From JALORV01 sp963702595 (GTDB lineage Bacteria > Pseudomonadota > Gammaproteobacteria > Burkholderiales > Burkholderiaceae_F): a stretch of 64,000 nt of DNA. This document shows positions 9,350 to 17,951 of this stretch, one piece after another. A program made the translations under genes and the position numbers. Positions within the stretch are counted from its first letter, which is position 1. Each line of letters starts with the position of its first letter. The notes under the pieces are model-generated. The model had not been told where the DNA came from. It saw only the letters and a program-made list of their open reading frames with translations, and did no database searches. The stretch spans positions 186,001 to 250,000 of the forward strand of contig CAVPDC010000013.1 of assembly GCA_963702595.1 (NCBI GenBank). The letters are read 5' to 3'.

Positions 9350-10874
9350 ATGACGACGATCCGCCAGGCCGACCTGATCGAGAGCATCGCGGCCGCGCTG
9401 CAGTACATCAGCTACTACCACCCCGCCGACTACATCCGCAGCCTAGCTCGCGCCTACGAGACCGAGCAGAGCCCGGCCGCCAAGGACGCGATCGCGCAGA
9501 TCCTGACCAACTCGAAGATGTGCGCCGAAGGCCACCGTCCGATCTGCCAGGACACCGGCATCGTCAACGTGTTCCTCAAGGTCGGCATGGACGTGCGCTG
9601 GGACGGTTTCACCGGCTCGCTCGAGGATGCGATCAACGAAGGGGTGCGCCGCGGCTACCTGAATCCTGACAACAAGCTACGCGCATCGGTCGTCGATCCG
9701 CCGGAGTTCGGCCGCAAGAACACCAAGGACAACACGCCGGCCGTGGTCAACGTGCAGATCGTGCCGGGCAACAAGGTCGACGTCATGGTGGCGGCGAAGG
9801 GCGGCGGTTCGGAGAACAAGAGCAAATTCGTCATGCTCAACCCCTCGGACTCGATCGTCGACTGGGTGCTGAAGACGGTGCCAACGATGGGCGCTGGCTG
9901 GTGTCCGCCCGGACTGCTGGGCATCGGCATCGGCGGCACCGCGGAAAAGGCGATGACAATGGCAAAGGAAGTGTTGATGGACGACATCGACATGACCGAG
10001 CTCATCGCACGCGGCCCCAAGACCGACGCCGAGAAGCTGCGCGTCGAGCTGTACGAGAAAGTCAACGCCCTCGGCATCGGCGCGCAGGGACTCGGCGGGC
10101 TTGACCACGGTGCTCGACGTCAAGATCAAGATGTTTCCCACCCATGCGGCGAGCAAGCCGGTGGCGATGATCCCGAACTGCGCAGCGACGCGCCATGCGC
10201 ACTTCGTGCTCGACGGCTCGGGGCCCGCGTATCTCGACCCGCCATCGCTCGACACCTGGCCCAACGTCAACTGGCAGCCGGACGTGAAGAAGAGCCAGCG
10301 CGTCGATCTCGACAAGCTGACCCGGGAAGAAGTTGCCGCGTGGAAACCGGGCCAGACGCTGCTGCTCAACGGCAGGATGCTGACCGGCCGCGATGCCGCC
10401 CACAAGCGCATCCAGGACATGCTCGCCAAAGGCGAGAAGCTGCCGGTGGACTTCACCAACCGCGTCATTTACTACGTCGGGCCGGTCGATCCGGTGCGCG
10501 ACGAAGTCATGGGCCCGGCGGGTCCCACGACGGCGACGCGCATGGACAAGTTCACCGAGATGATGCTGGCGCAGACCGGGCTGATCGCGATGATCGGCAA
10601 GTCCGAGCGCGGCCCTGTGGCCATCGAGGCGATCAGGAAGCACAAGAGCGCCTACCTGATGGCCGTCGGCGGCGCGGCGTACCTCGTGGCCAAGGCGATC
10701 AAGTCGGCCAAGGTGCTGGGTTTTGCCGACCTCGGCATGGAAGCGATCTACGAGTTCGAGGTCAGGGACATGCCCGTCACGGTCGCTGTCAGCGCGGACG
10801 GTGTCTCGGTCCACGAGACCGGCCCGCGGGAATGGCAGGCAAAGATCGGCAAGATCCCGGTCGCGGCCGCCTGA
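9350..10874 (+). CDS. fumA: class I fumarate hydratase, frameshifted in this sequence
   Basis: Iron-sulfur fumarase of the TCA cycle (fumarate to malate). The three cluster-type cysteine motifs are all present: ICQDTG (Cys66), GAGWCPPG and IPNCAATRH. The frame that starts at 9350 runs correctly to GAQGLGGL and then leaves the family sequence; the match resumes at TTVLDVKIK in the next frame, at 10101-10103. The total span is 1525 bases, one more than a multiple of three, so a single extra T in gggcttgacc at about 10101 explains it. Joined, the protein is about 507 residues, normal for class I. I think a consensus error is more likely than a dead gene. A PLP-enzyme gene starts 15 bases later. 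Confidence 0.9.
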
Positions 10875-10889
10875 TCTCGCGATCGATCC

Positions 10890-12017
10890 GTGGGGAGACG
10901 ATCACCGTCGCCGCGTGCATGGGGTGACGAAGCCGTCCGCCGCATCGAGGCGGACTACACGCGGTCGGCGGACACGCATCTGCTGCGCGTCGATGTGCCC
11001 GGCGTCCCTCATTGCCCGCTGTACCTGAAGGACGAGTCGGTGCACCCGACCGGCAGCCTGAAACATCGGTTGGCGCGGTCGCTGTTTCTCTATGGCCTGT
11101 GCAACGGGCTGATCGGCCCGCGCACGACGGTCGTCGAGGCCTCATCGGGGTCGACGGCGGTGTCCGAGGCCTATTTCGCGCGGCTGATCGGCGTGCCCTT
11201 CGTGGCCGTGATGCCGAGGACCACCTCGCGCGAAAAGATTGCACTGATCGAATTTCACGGTGGGCGCTGTCACCTCGTCGACGAGCCGGCCGCGGTCTAC
11301 GAGGAAGCCGCGTCGCTCGCGAGGCGCACCGGCGGCCACTACATGGATCAGTTCACGTATGCCGAGCGCGCGACCGACTGGCGCGGCAACAACAACATCG
11401 CCGAGTCGATCTTCCAGCAAATGAAGGACGAGCCGTTTCCGATACCGGCATGGATCGTCATCGGTGCAGGCACCGGCGGCACCAGCGCCACGATCGGGCG
11501 GTACGTGCGCTTCCGGCGCTGTTCCACGAAGATCTGCCTCGCCGACCCGGAGAATTCCGTGTTCCACGACTACTGGACGGATGGCGATGCGACGCGAACC
11601 CTGGCGGTGGCCTCGCGCATCGAAGGCATCGGGCGGCCTCGCGTCGAACCGAGCTTCAACCGCCATGTGATCGACCACTCGATTCGCGTGCCGGACGCCG
11701 ACTCTTTCGCCGCCGCACGCTTCCTCGAACGAGTCCTGGGACGCCGGGTCGGACCGTCGACTGGAACCGCGCTGATCGCCTGCGTCGAACTGATGTCCGA
11801 GATGGCCCGAACCGCGCAGGCGGGCGCCGTGGTCACGCTGATCTGTGACGGCGGCGAGCGCTACTCGGAAACCTGCTACGACGAAGCGTGGCTCGAACGA
11901 AACGGCCTGGACTGCGCCGGCGGCATCCGCAGACTGGAACGCTTCTGGGCCGAGGGCGCCTGGTCACCGCCCGTGCGCAGTTCGTCGCGACGGCGGGCCA
12001 AGACAACCAGAAACTGA
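10890..12017 (+). CDS. PLP-dependent cysteine synthase-like / cysteine desulfhydrase-like enzyme
   Basis: A 375-residue fold-type II PLP enzyme. The PLP lysine is in HPTGSLKHRLARS (Lys58), the substrate loop is EASSGSTAVSEAY, and the phosphate-binding loop is GAGTGGTSA. The pattern SADTHLL near the N-terminus and the overall order resemble the PLP-dependent cysteine synthase family that includes Cds1-type cysteine desulfhydrases, so it may release sulfide from cysteine instead of making cysteine. The start is GTG at 10890, fifteen bases after fumarase. The C-terminus is Arg-rich and poorly conserved. It converges on cysM, a true cysteine synthase. Confidence 0.8.
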   Translation: MGRRSPSPRAWGDEAVRRIEADYTRSADTHLLRVDVPGVPHCPLYLKDESVHPTGSLKHRLARSLFLYGLCNGLIGPRTTVVEASSGSTAVSEAYFARLIGVPFVAVMPRTTSREKIALIEFHGGRCHLVDEPAAVYEEAASLARRTGGHYMDQFTYAERATDWRGNNNIAESIFQQMKDEPFPIPAWIVIGAGTGGTSATIGRYVRFRRCSTKICLADPENSVFHDYWTDGDATRTLAVASRIEGIGRPRVEPSFNRHVIDHSIRVPDADSFAAARFLERVLGRRVGPSTGTALIACVELMSEMARTAQAGAVVTLICDGGERYSETCYDEAWLERNGLDCAGGIRRLERFWAEGAWSPPVRSSSRRRAKTTRN

Positions 12018-12102
12018 GGCCGGACCTCCCTCCGCATCTGCAGCGACTGCACTGCTCGAGGTTGGCTGCCGCTCCAGCACACGAAGCGCACTCAGAGCGA
12101 AC

Positions 12103-13008
12103 TCAGCCGCGGAAAATGCCCGTGCTGAGGTAGCGATCACCGCGATCGCACACGACGAAGACGATGGTTGCGTTCTCGACTTCCGCGGCAACCCTCAGCG
12201 CGATCAGGCAGGCTCCCGCTGCCGACGGGCCACAACTGATGCCCTCTTCCGCAGCGAGGCGCCGCGCCATCTCTTCGGCGTCGGTTTGCGACACGAACTC
12301 CAGTCGGTCAACCTGGGCGGGATCGTAGATCTTCGGGAGGTAGGCCTCGGGCCACTTGCGTATGCCCGGGATCTGAGAGCCCTCGGCGGGCTGTGCGCCG
12401 ATGACCTGGATCGCGGGACTGCGCTCCTTCAGGAAACGGCCAACGCCCATGATCGTGCCGGTGGTTCCCATCGCGCTGACGAAGTGGGAGATGCGGCCGC
12501 CCGTGTCGCGCCAGATTTCCGGCCCGGTGGTTTCGTAGTGCGCGCGCGAATTGTCAGGATTGGCGAACTGATCGAGCACGCGACCCTTGCCTTCGGCCTG
12601 CATCTGCATGGCCAGGTCGCGCGCGTACTCCATGCCGCCCTTGCTCGCCGGCGTCAGGATCAGCTCAGCGCCATAGGCGGCCATGCTCGCCCGCCGCTCG
12701 CTCGACAGGTTGTCCGGCATGATCAAAGTCATGCGGTAGCCCCTCATCGCCGCGATCATGGCCAGCGCGATACCGGTATTGCCGCTGGTGGCTTCGATGA
12801 GGCGATCACCCGGCCGAATTTCGCCACGCTCTTCAGCCCGACGAATCATCGAGTACGCAGGGCGGTCCTTCACCGAGCCGCCGGGGTTGTTGCCCTCGAG
12901 CTTGCCAAGGATGATGTTGCTGCGCCGGGACTGGTCCGGGCCTGGCAATCGCTGGAGGCGCACGAGCGGCGTGTTGCCAATGGTCTGGTCGATCGTGGGT
13001 GCGTTCAT
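12103..13008 (-). CDS. cysM: cysteine synthase B (CysM)
   Basis: Makes L-cysteine from O-acetylserine and sulfide or thiosulfate with PLP. The 301-residue length fits CysM. PLP lysine Lys47 is in NPGGSVKDRP, the substrate-binding loop is EATSGNTGIAL, and the phosphate loop region is SAMGTTGTIMGVGRFLKE. The ATG at 13008 (MNAPTIDQTIGNTPLVRL) is where homology begins; the frame is open about 70 codons further but that stretch is not conserved. It lies downstream of lapA-lapB, as in many betaproteobacteria, and its end faces the PLP enzyme on the plus strand. Confidence 0.95.
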   Translation of the reverse strand: MNAPTIDQTIGNTPLVRLQRLPGPDQSRRSNIILGKLEGNNPGGSVKDRPAYSMIRRAEERGEIRPGDRLIEATSGNTGIALAMIAAMRGYRMTLIMPDNLSSERRASMAAYGAELILTPASKGGMEYARDLAMQMQAEGKGRVLDQFANPDNSRAHYETTGPEIWRDTGGRISHFVSAMGTTGTIMGVGRFLKERSPAIQVIGAQPAEGSQIPGIRKWPEAYLPKIYDPAQVDRLEFVSQTDAEEMARRLAAEEGISCGPSAAGACLIALRVAAEVENATIVFVVCDRGDRYLSTGIFRG

Positions 13009-13093
13009 CGGCAGCGACGGGGGCAGGAGATGGCGAAGCATAGCGACGGCCCTGGAGCTCGCGTCAACGGCCCGCACCTGGCCGCAGAACGCC

Positions 13094-14263
13094 TCACTGC
13101 CCGTCGAGTTCCTCGATGCGACGCGGGGGATAGCTGTCCCAGTTCGTGCAGCCGGGGCAGTTCCAGTGGTACTCCCGCGCACGGAACCCGCACCGACTGC
13201 AGCGATAGCGAGCCAGCTTCTGCGCATGGCTATTGAGCAAGGTGCTCAGGCCCTTCAACTCCTCGTCGCCGGGGTTCAGTGCGAGCCGAGCCCGGGCGAG
13301 GCGCTCGAATCCGAGCAGCGACGGATGTCGCCGCAACTCGTCTCCCACCAGCGCTTCCGCGGCTGCCGGACCTTCCCATTCGAGCACGCGGCGATGGGCA
13401 CAGTCGAGCATGTCGATCGACGGCGCATCCTGCAAGGCGCGACGCAGCCAGTTGAGGGCCTCGGTCCGACGTCCCAATCCGTCGAGGGCCGCCGTCACCT
13501 TGTGGGCGATCAGCGACAGATGGTCGCGCGACACGGCTTCGACCCGTTGCCACCGCGTCAGCGCTTCGGCAGGGTCGCCCCGCTGTGCGGACAGGTCACC
13601 GGCGAGGATCAGTGCACGAACGGACTTGCGATCGGTCGTCAGCGCGTCGTCAATGGCGCGCTGCGCTTCTTCGAGCTGGCCGGCGCCGAGCGCGATGTCG
13701 GCCAGCTCGCAGTGGTAGTGGGAGATCGCGGCCTGATGATCCTCACCCGCTTCGCGCTCCAGCCGGCGCGCGCAATCAATCGCCTTCAGCCATTCGCGCT
13801 CCATCTGGTAGATGCGCAGCAGTGCGCGCAGCGCTTCGAAGCGTTGATCGCGATGCTCGAGCAGGCGTGTGAAGGCGTCCTCGGCCCGGTCGAGCAGCCC
13901 GCCTTTGAGGTAGTCCTGCCCCAGCTCAGACAGCGCCTGCGCCCGTTCGCGCGCCGGCAAGTCGGAGCGATTCAGCAGGTGAGTATGGATGCGTACCGCG
14001 CGGTCGAACTCGCCGCGCCGCCGGAACAGGTTGCCCAGCGCGTGATGAAGCTCGATTGTCTCGGGATCGAGCTTGACGACCTCGATGAACGCATCGATCG
14101 CCTTGTCGTGCTGGTCGTTCAGCAGGAGATTGAGTCCGCGGAAGTACGAGCGGGGCAGCGCCGCGTTATCCGTTGCCCGCGTCCGCGACTCAAAGCCGCG
14201 GCCGAACCAGCCGGCCGCGAATACCAGCGGCAGGACGACGAGGTACCAGAGCTCGAACTCCAT
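13094..14263 (-). CDS. lapB: lipopolysaccharide assembly protein LapB (YciM)
   Basis: Membrane-anchored TPR protein that, with FtsH, sets the turnover of LpxC and so the rate of lipopolysaccharide synthesis. The 389 residues equal E. coli LapB. Residues 1-20 are a membrane anchor (MEFELWYLVVLPLVFAAGW), followed by repeated TPR motifs across about 35-330. The end has a rubredoxin-type zinc site, CSRCG and CPGC. The ATG at 14263 overlaps the stop of lapA by one base (TGATG), so the two are translationally coupled. cysM follows. Confidence 0.96.
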   Translation of the reverse strand: MEFELWYLVVLPLVFAAGWFGRGFESRTRATDNAALPRSYFRGLNLLLNDQHDKAIDAFIEVVKLDPETIELHHALGNLFRRRGEFDRAVRIHTHLLNRSDLPARERAQALSELGQDYLKGGLLDRAEDAFTRLLEHRDQRFEALRALLRIYQMEREWLKAIDCARRLEREAGEDHQAAISHYHCELADIALGAGQLEEAQRAIDDALTTDRKSVRALILAGDLSAQRGDPAEALTRWQRVEAVSRDHLSLIAHKVTAALDGLGRRTEALNWLRRALQDAPSIDMLDCAHRRVLEWEGPAAAEALVGDELRRHPSLLGFERLARARLALNPGDEELKGLSTLLNSHAQKLARYRCSRCGFRAREYHWNCPGCTNWDSYPPRRIEELDGQ

Positions 14264-14601
14264 CAGCGGATGTCTGGCTGGCCCGCCACTTCGACGACAG
14301 CTCCGGACTGGCGCGCGGCCGCCGCCATGCGGTCCGCGGCAGACTCCACCGGCGCGCCCACTGGTCCGTCGCGCCGCAGCTGGACCACTTCGCGCCGCAT
14401 GCGGTAGATCGGCAGCGCGAGTGCAAGCGCCCCCAGCAGCGCGCCCACCGCCACGCAGGTCAACATCACCATGATAAGCGGGACGTTTTCCCACACCACG
14501 CCGGAAGTCAGCCGGACGGGAACCGGCGTCGTGTTCTTCAGGGAGAACCACAGAACGAGCAGGAAAAAGCCCAGCTTGACGATCCACGCCAGCAGTCTCA
14601 T
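14263..14601 (-). CDS. lapA: LapA-family membrane protein (YciS-like)
   Basis: Small inner-membrane partner of LapB, 112 residues. Two membrane helices are visible at about 3-21 and 40-63, joined by a short periplasmic loop with FSLKNTTPVPV, then a cytoplasmic basic helix (IYRMRREVVQLRRD) and a variable tail. The one-base overlap with lapB is the family arrangement. Confidence 0.92.
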   Translation of the reverse strand: MRLLAWIVKLGFFLLVLWFSLKNTTPVPVRLTSGVVWENVPLIMVMLTCVAVGALLGALALALPIYRMRREVVQLRRDGPVGAPVESAADRMAAAARQSGAVVEVAGQPDIR

Positions 14602-14674
14602 TCAGGCCTCCCTCCATGGCGCACTTGTCGAAAGGCGGATTGTAGGGAAGCGGCCGCCCGCTCGGGACGCGGGC

Positions 14675-14702
14675 GAAAAAAAGGCCGCGCAGCGCGCGGC
14701 CC
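14675..14702 (-). terminator. intrinsic terminator of ihfB
   Basis: On the minus strand GGCCGCGC and GCGCGGCC form a stem followed by seven T residues (plus-strand A-run at 14676-14682). It lies just downstream of ihfB, so lapA-lapB-cysM probably start from their own promoter. Confidence 0.88.
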
Positions 14703-14719
14703 TTGTACGGTCGATTCCC

Positions 14720-15034
14720 TCAGGCGTCATCTCCGTCAGGCACATCCGAGCCCTCCTCGCCGTCGACGCGCTCGCGCAGTTCCTTACCCGCCTTGAAGTG
14801 CGGCACATACTTGGCGGGTACCTGCACCCGGTCGCCGGACTTGGGGTTGCGCCCCAGGCGCGGCGGACGATAGTTCAGAGCAAAGCTGCCGAAGCCACGA
14901 ATCTCGATGCGCTGGCCGCCGGCCAACGCATCGGTCATCGCGTCGAGCATCGTGTTGACCGCTTCGTCGGCGTCGCGCGCGACCAGGCGGGGATTGCGCT
15001 CCGCCAGGCGCGCGATCAACTCCGACTTCGTCAT
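14720..15034 (-). CDS. ihfB: integration host factor subunit beta
   Basis: DNA-bending HU/IHF-family protein that pairs with IhfA in transcription control and recombination. The 104-residue protein starts MTKSELIARLAERNP and has the beta-arm region IEIRGFGSFALNYRPPRLGRNPKSGD with the intercalating-proline arm (NPKSG). The C-terminus has an extra acidic tail (EEGSDVPDGDDA). The ATG at 15034 is chosen over an in-frame TTG three codons upstream. It follows rpsA by 25 bases, the standard rpsA-ihfB order. Confidence 0.95.
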   Translation of the reverse strand: MTKSELIARLAERNPRLVARDADEAVNTMLDAMTDALAGGQRIEIRGFGSFALNYRPPRLGRNPKSGDRVQVPAKYVPHFKAGKELRERVDGEEGSDVPDGDDA

Positions 15035-15059
15035 CGTCTTCAACGAAGAACTCCGGCGA

Positions 15060-16772
15060 CTACTTGGTCTGCGTGTCGAGCTTGGCCTTCAGCAGTGCCC
15101 CGAGGTTGGTCGTGCCAGTCTGGGCCTCTGCCTGCATGCGCTCCATCGTCGCCGACGTTTCAGCCGTGTCCTTTGCCTTGATCGACAGGTTCAGGCCGCG
15201 GTTCTTGCGGTCGACGTTGATGATCATCGCGATGACCGAATCACCTTCCTTCAGGTGGTTGCGGGCATCCTCGACGCGGTCGGCAGCGATTTCGGACGCA
15301 CGCAGGTAGCCCTCGATGTCGCCGCCGAGGTCGATGACCGCGCCCTTGGCGTCGACCGACTTGACCGTGCCGGTGACGATCGAGCCCTTCTCGTGGCCCG
15401 CCGCAAAGTTGGTGAACGGATCGCCCGACATCTGCTTCACGCCCAGCGAAATCCGCTCGCGCTCGGTGTCGATCGCCAGCACCATCGCCTCGATCTCATC
15501 ACCCTTCTTGTACTTGCGCACGGCTTCTTCGCCCGGCTCGCTCCACGAGAGATCGGACAGGTGCACCAGGCCATCGATACCGCCATTGAGGCCGATGAAG
15601 ACGCCGAAGTCGGTGATCGACTTGATCTGGCCCGCCACCTTGTCGCCCTTCTTGTGCGACTGCGCGAAGTCGTCCCAGGGATTGGGCTTGCACTGCTTCA
15701 TGCCGAGGCTGATACGGCGGCGCTCTTCATCGATCTCGAGCACCATGACTTCAACTTCGTCGCCCAGCTGCACAACCTTCTTCGGGTCGACGTTCTTGTT
15801 GGTCCAGTCCATTTCAGAAACGTGCACCAGGCCCTCGATGCCAGCCTCGATCTCGACGAACGCGCCGTAGTCGGTGATGTTGGTGACCTTGCCGAAGAGC
15901 CGCGTGCCCTGCGGATAGCGGCGGCCCAGCCCGACCCACGGGTCTTCGCCCAGCTGCTTCACGCCGAGTGATACGCGGTTCTTTTCCTGGTCGAACTTCA
16001 GGACCTTGGCAGTCAGCTCCTGGCCGACCTGCACGACCTCACTCGGATGACGTACACGACGCCACGCGAGGTCGGTGATGTGCAGCAGGCCGTCGATGCC
16101 ACCGAGGTCGACGAACGCGCCGTAGTCGGTGATGTTCTTGACCGTGCCCTTGACGATCGCGCCTTCCTTGAGGTTCTCGAGCAGCTTCGCGCGCTCTTCG
16201 CCCATGCTGGCCTCGACCACCGCACGGCGGGAGACCACGACGTTGTTGCGCTTGCGATCGAGCTTGATGACCTTGAATTCGAGCGTCTTGCCCTCGAACG
16301 GCGTCGTGTCCTTGACCGGCCGCGTATCCACCAGCGAACCCGGCAGGAACGCACGAATGCCGTTGGTCATGACCGTGAGGCCACCCTTGACCTTGCCCGT
16401 GATGGTGCCGCTCACCAGCTCACCGCTGTCGAGCGCTTTTTCGAGGTTCATCCAGGCGGCGAGGCGCTTGGCCTTGTCGCGCGAAAGGATGGTGTCGCCG
16501 TAGCCATTTTCGAGCGACTCGATCGCGACCGAGACGAAATCGCCCGGGTTGACGTTCAACTGGCCGTTGTCGTCCTTGAATTCCTCGAGCGGGATGTAGG
16601 CCTCGGACTTCAGGCCGGCGTTGACGACCACGAAGTTGTAGTCGACACGGATCACCTCGGCGGTGATCACTTCGCCCTGCTTCATCTCCTGACGATTCAG
16701 GCTTTCTTCGAAGAGGGCGGCAAAACTTTCGGGCTTGCTGGCGGTGCTGCTGTGAGTTGCGACGGATGACAT
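15060..16772 (-). CDS. rpsA: 30S ribosomal protein S1
   Basis: Binds mRNA and brings it to the 30S subunit. The 570-residue protein contains six S1 (OB-fold) domains in tandem from about residue 22; repeats such as KNITDYGAFVDLGGIDGLLHITD and the near-identical TNITDYGAFVEIEAGIEGLVHVSE are plainly visible. The ATG at 16772 (MSSVATHSS) is preferred to an in-frame ATG eight codons upstream. There is no good Shine-Dalgarno sequence before it, which is usual for rpsA, whose own leader is recognised by S1. It lies between cmk and ihfB. Confidence 0.98.
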   Translation of the reverse strand: MSSVATHSSTASKPESFAALFEESLNRQEMKQGEVITAEVIRVDYNFVVVNAGLKSEAYIPLEEFKDDNGQLNVNPGDFVSVAIESLENGYGDTILSRDKAKRLAAWMNLEKALDSGELVSGTITGKVKGGLTVMTNGIRAFLPGSLVDTRPVKDTTPFEGKTLEFKVIKLDRKRNNVVVSRRAVVEASMGEERAKLLENLKEGAIVKGTVKNITDYGAFVDLGGIDGLLHITDLAWRRVRHPSEVVQVGQELTAKVLKFDQEKNRVSLGVKQLGEDPWVGLGRRYPQGTRLFGKVTNITDYGAFVEIEAGIEGLVHVSEMDWTNKNVDPKKVVQLGDEVEVMVLEIDEERRRISLGMKQCKPNPWDDFAQSHKKGDKVAGQIKSITDFGVFIGLNGGIDGLVHLSDLSWSEPGEEAVRKYKKGDEIEAMVLAIDTERERISLGVKQMSGDPFTNFAAGHEKGSIVTGTVKSVDAKGAVIDLGGDIEGYLRASEIAADRVEDARNHLKEGDSVIAMIINVDRKNRGLNLSIKAKDTAETSATMERMQAEAQTGTTNLGALLKAKLDTQTK

Positions 16773-16887
16773 GTAGGAACCTGATGACCAATTCACGCTT
16801 CGGCCTTGCGCCTCGGCGGAGTTGAAGAAACGCAGCGGGAAAACCTGAGCGGCGCTGGCCGCAACAAAGACGCCCCTGCTGCACCCG

Positions 16888-17622
16888 TTACTGCTGACTT
16901 CGATACTGCCTTTTACCTCTTAACTTGCACGGTCGCCGAGCCGACCCGTTGGCGGGAGCGCGCCGACAACCCGCGTACCAGTCCAACACCTGCGCAACGA
17001 CTTCGTCAATCGATAGCGCGGACGAGTCGAGCTGGTATGCGTCTTCCGCCGGCTTCAGTGGGGCGGCGGACCGCTCGGAATCCCGCCGGTCGCGCGCCTC
17101 GAGTTCCCGCGAAAGGTCGGTAATGTTAGTCGAAAACCCTTTTTCGATCAACTGCTTATGGCGCCGCTCGGCACGCGCGGCGACGCTCGCCGTGAGGAAA
17201 ACCTTGAGCACGGCGTCGGGGAACACGACCGTGCCCATGTCACGCCCGTCGGCCACCAGGCCAGGCATCCGAAGCGAGCGGCGTTGCAGTTCCAGCAGCG
17301 CCTGCCGCACGGACGGATGCACGGCGACCTGCGACGCGGCGCGGCTGACATCTTCGGAGCGGATCGCATCGGTGACGTCCTCACCGTCGAGCTCGATGCG
17401 ACCGCGTTCGAAGCGCGGCAGCATCGTCTGCGCCATCGCCCTCACCGCCGCCTCGTCCAGGGGCGACAGTCCGTGCTTCAGGGCGCGCCAGCCCACCAGC
17501 CGGTACAGGGCGCCACTGTCGAGGTAGTGAAAGCCCAGCCGATCTGCGACGCTCAGCGCGATCGTGCCCTTGCCCGATGCCGTCGGGCCATCGATGGCAA
17601 TGACGGGCGGACGCGCGCTCAT
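16888..17622 (-). CDS. cmk: cytidylate kinase
   Basis: Phosphorylates CMP and dCMP to the diphosphates. The P-loop GPTASGKGT is at residues 12-20 and the nucleotide-binding pattern LDSGALYR at about 38; VADGRDMGTVVFP and the lid-type region ARDRRDSERSAAPLKPAEDA are characteristic. It has 244 residues, somewhat longer than usual because of a basic C-terminal tail. The ATG at 17622 (MSARPPVIAIDGP) is where homology begins. In the aroA-cmk-rpsA order. Confidence 0.96.
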   Translation of the reverse strand: MSARPPVIAIDGPTASGKGTIALSVADRLGFHYLDSGALYRLVGWRALKHGLSPLDEAAVRAMAQTMLPRFERGRIELDGEDVTDAIRSEDVSRAASQVAVHPSVRQALLELQRRSLRMPGLVADGRDMGTVVFPDAVLKVFLTASVAARAERRHKQLIEKGFSTNITDLSRELEARDRRDSERSAAPLKPAEDAYQLDSSALSIDEVVAQVLDWYAGCRRAPANGSARRPCKLRGKRQYRSQQ

Positions 17623-17711
17623 CCGGCGCCTATCGGTGCGATCGGGACAATCAAATGGACGCGTCCGAACGCTGTGACTAATGTCAGGCTCAACTTGGAC
17701 AGGAGCCCGCA

Positions 17712-17951
17712 ATGCGCATGCCACTTCGCCTGAACCTCGCGAAAACCGCCAGCTTTGCGCTGTTGCATTTCAGCGTCGCGTTCTCCATCGCCTACCTGCT
17801 GACGGGCAGCATCGGCATTGCCAGCGCGCTGGCGCTGATCGAACCGCTGGCCAACACGGTGGCGTACTTCTTTCATGAGCGCGCCTGGTCGCGCGTCAGG
17901 TGGGACGCATCGGAAACGCCCTCGACAAGACTGGCGAGCGACGTGAAGTAA
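17712..17951 (+). CDS. DUF2061-family small membrane protein
   Basis: A 79-residue protein with two hydrophobic segments (about 15-32 and 36-52) and the DUF2061 signature KTASFALLHFSVAFSIAYLLTG followed by EPLANTVAYFFHERAW. The function of the family is not known. An AGGAG ribosome-binding site eight bases before the ATG at 17712 supports it as a real gene even though it lies on the opposite strand to its neighbours. Its last 79 bases overlap the 3' end of aroA, tail to tail, so the last third of the protein (WDASETPSTRLASDVK) is coded by the antisense of aroA. Confidence 0.85.
   Translation: MRMPLRLNLAKTASFALLHFSVAFSIAYLLTGSIGIASALALIEPLANTVAYFFHERAWSRVRWDASETPSTRLASDVK

Noticed and set aside
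10095..10105. Programmed ribosomal frameshift in fumarase
   Set aside because: No slippery heptamer or stimulatory structure is visible, and similar single-base breaks occur in several unrelated genes here.
12758..14407. 549-codon plus-strand frame across cysM and lapB
   Set aside because: Spans two real genes on the other strand; no recognisable protein.
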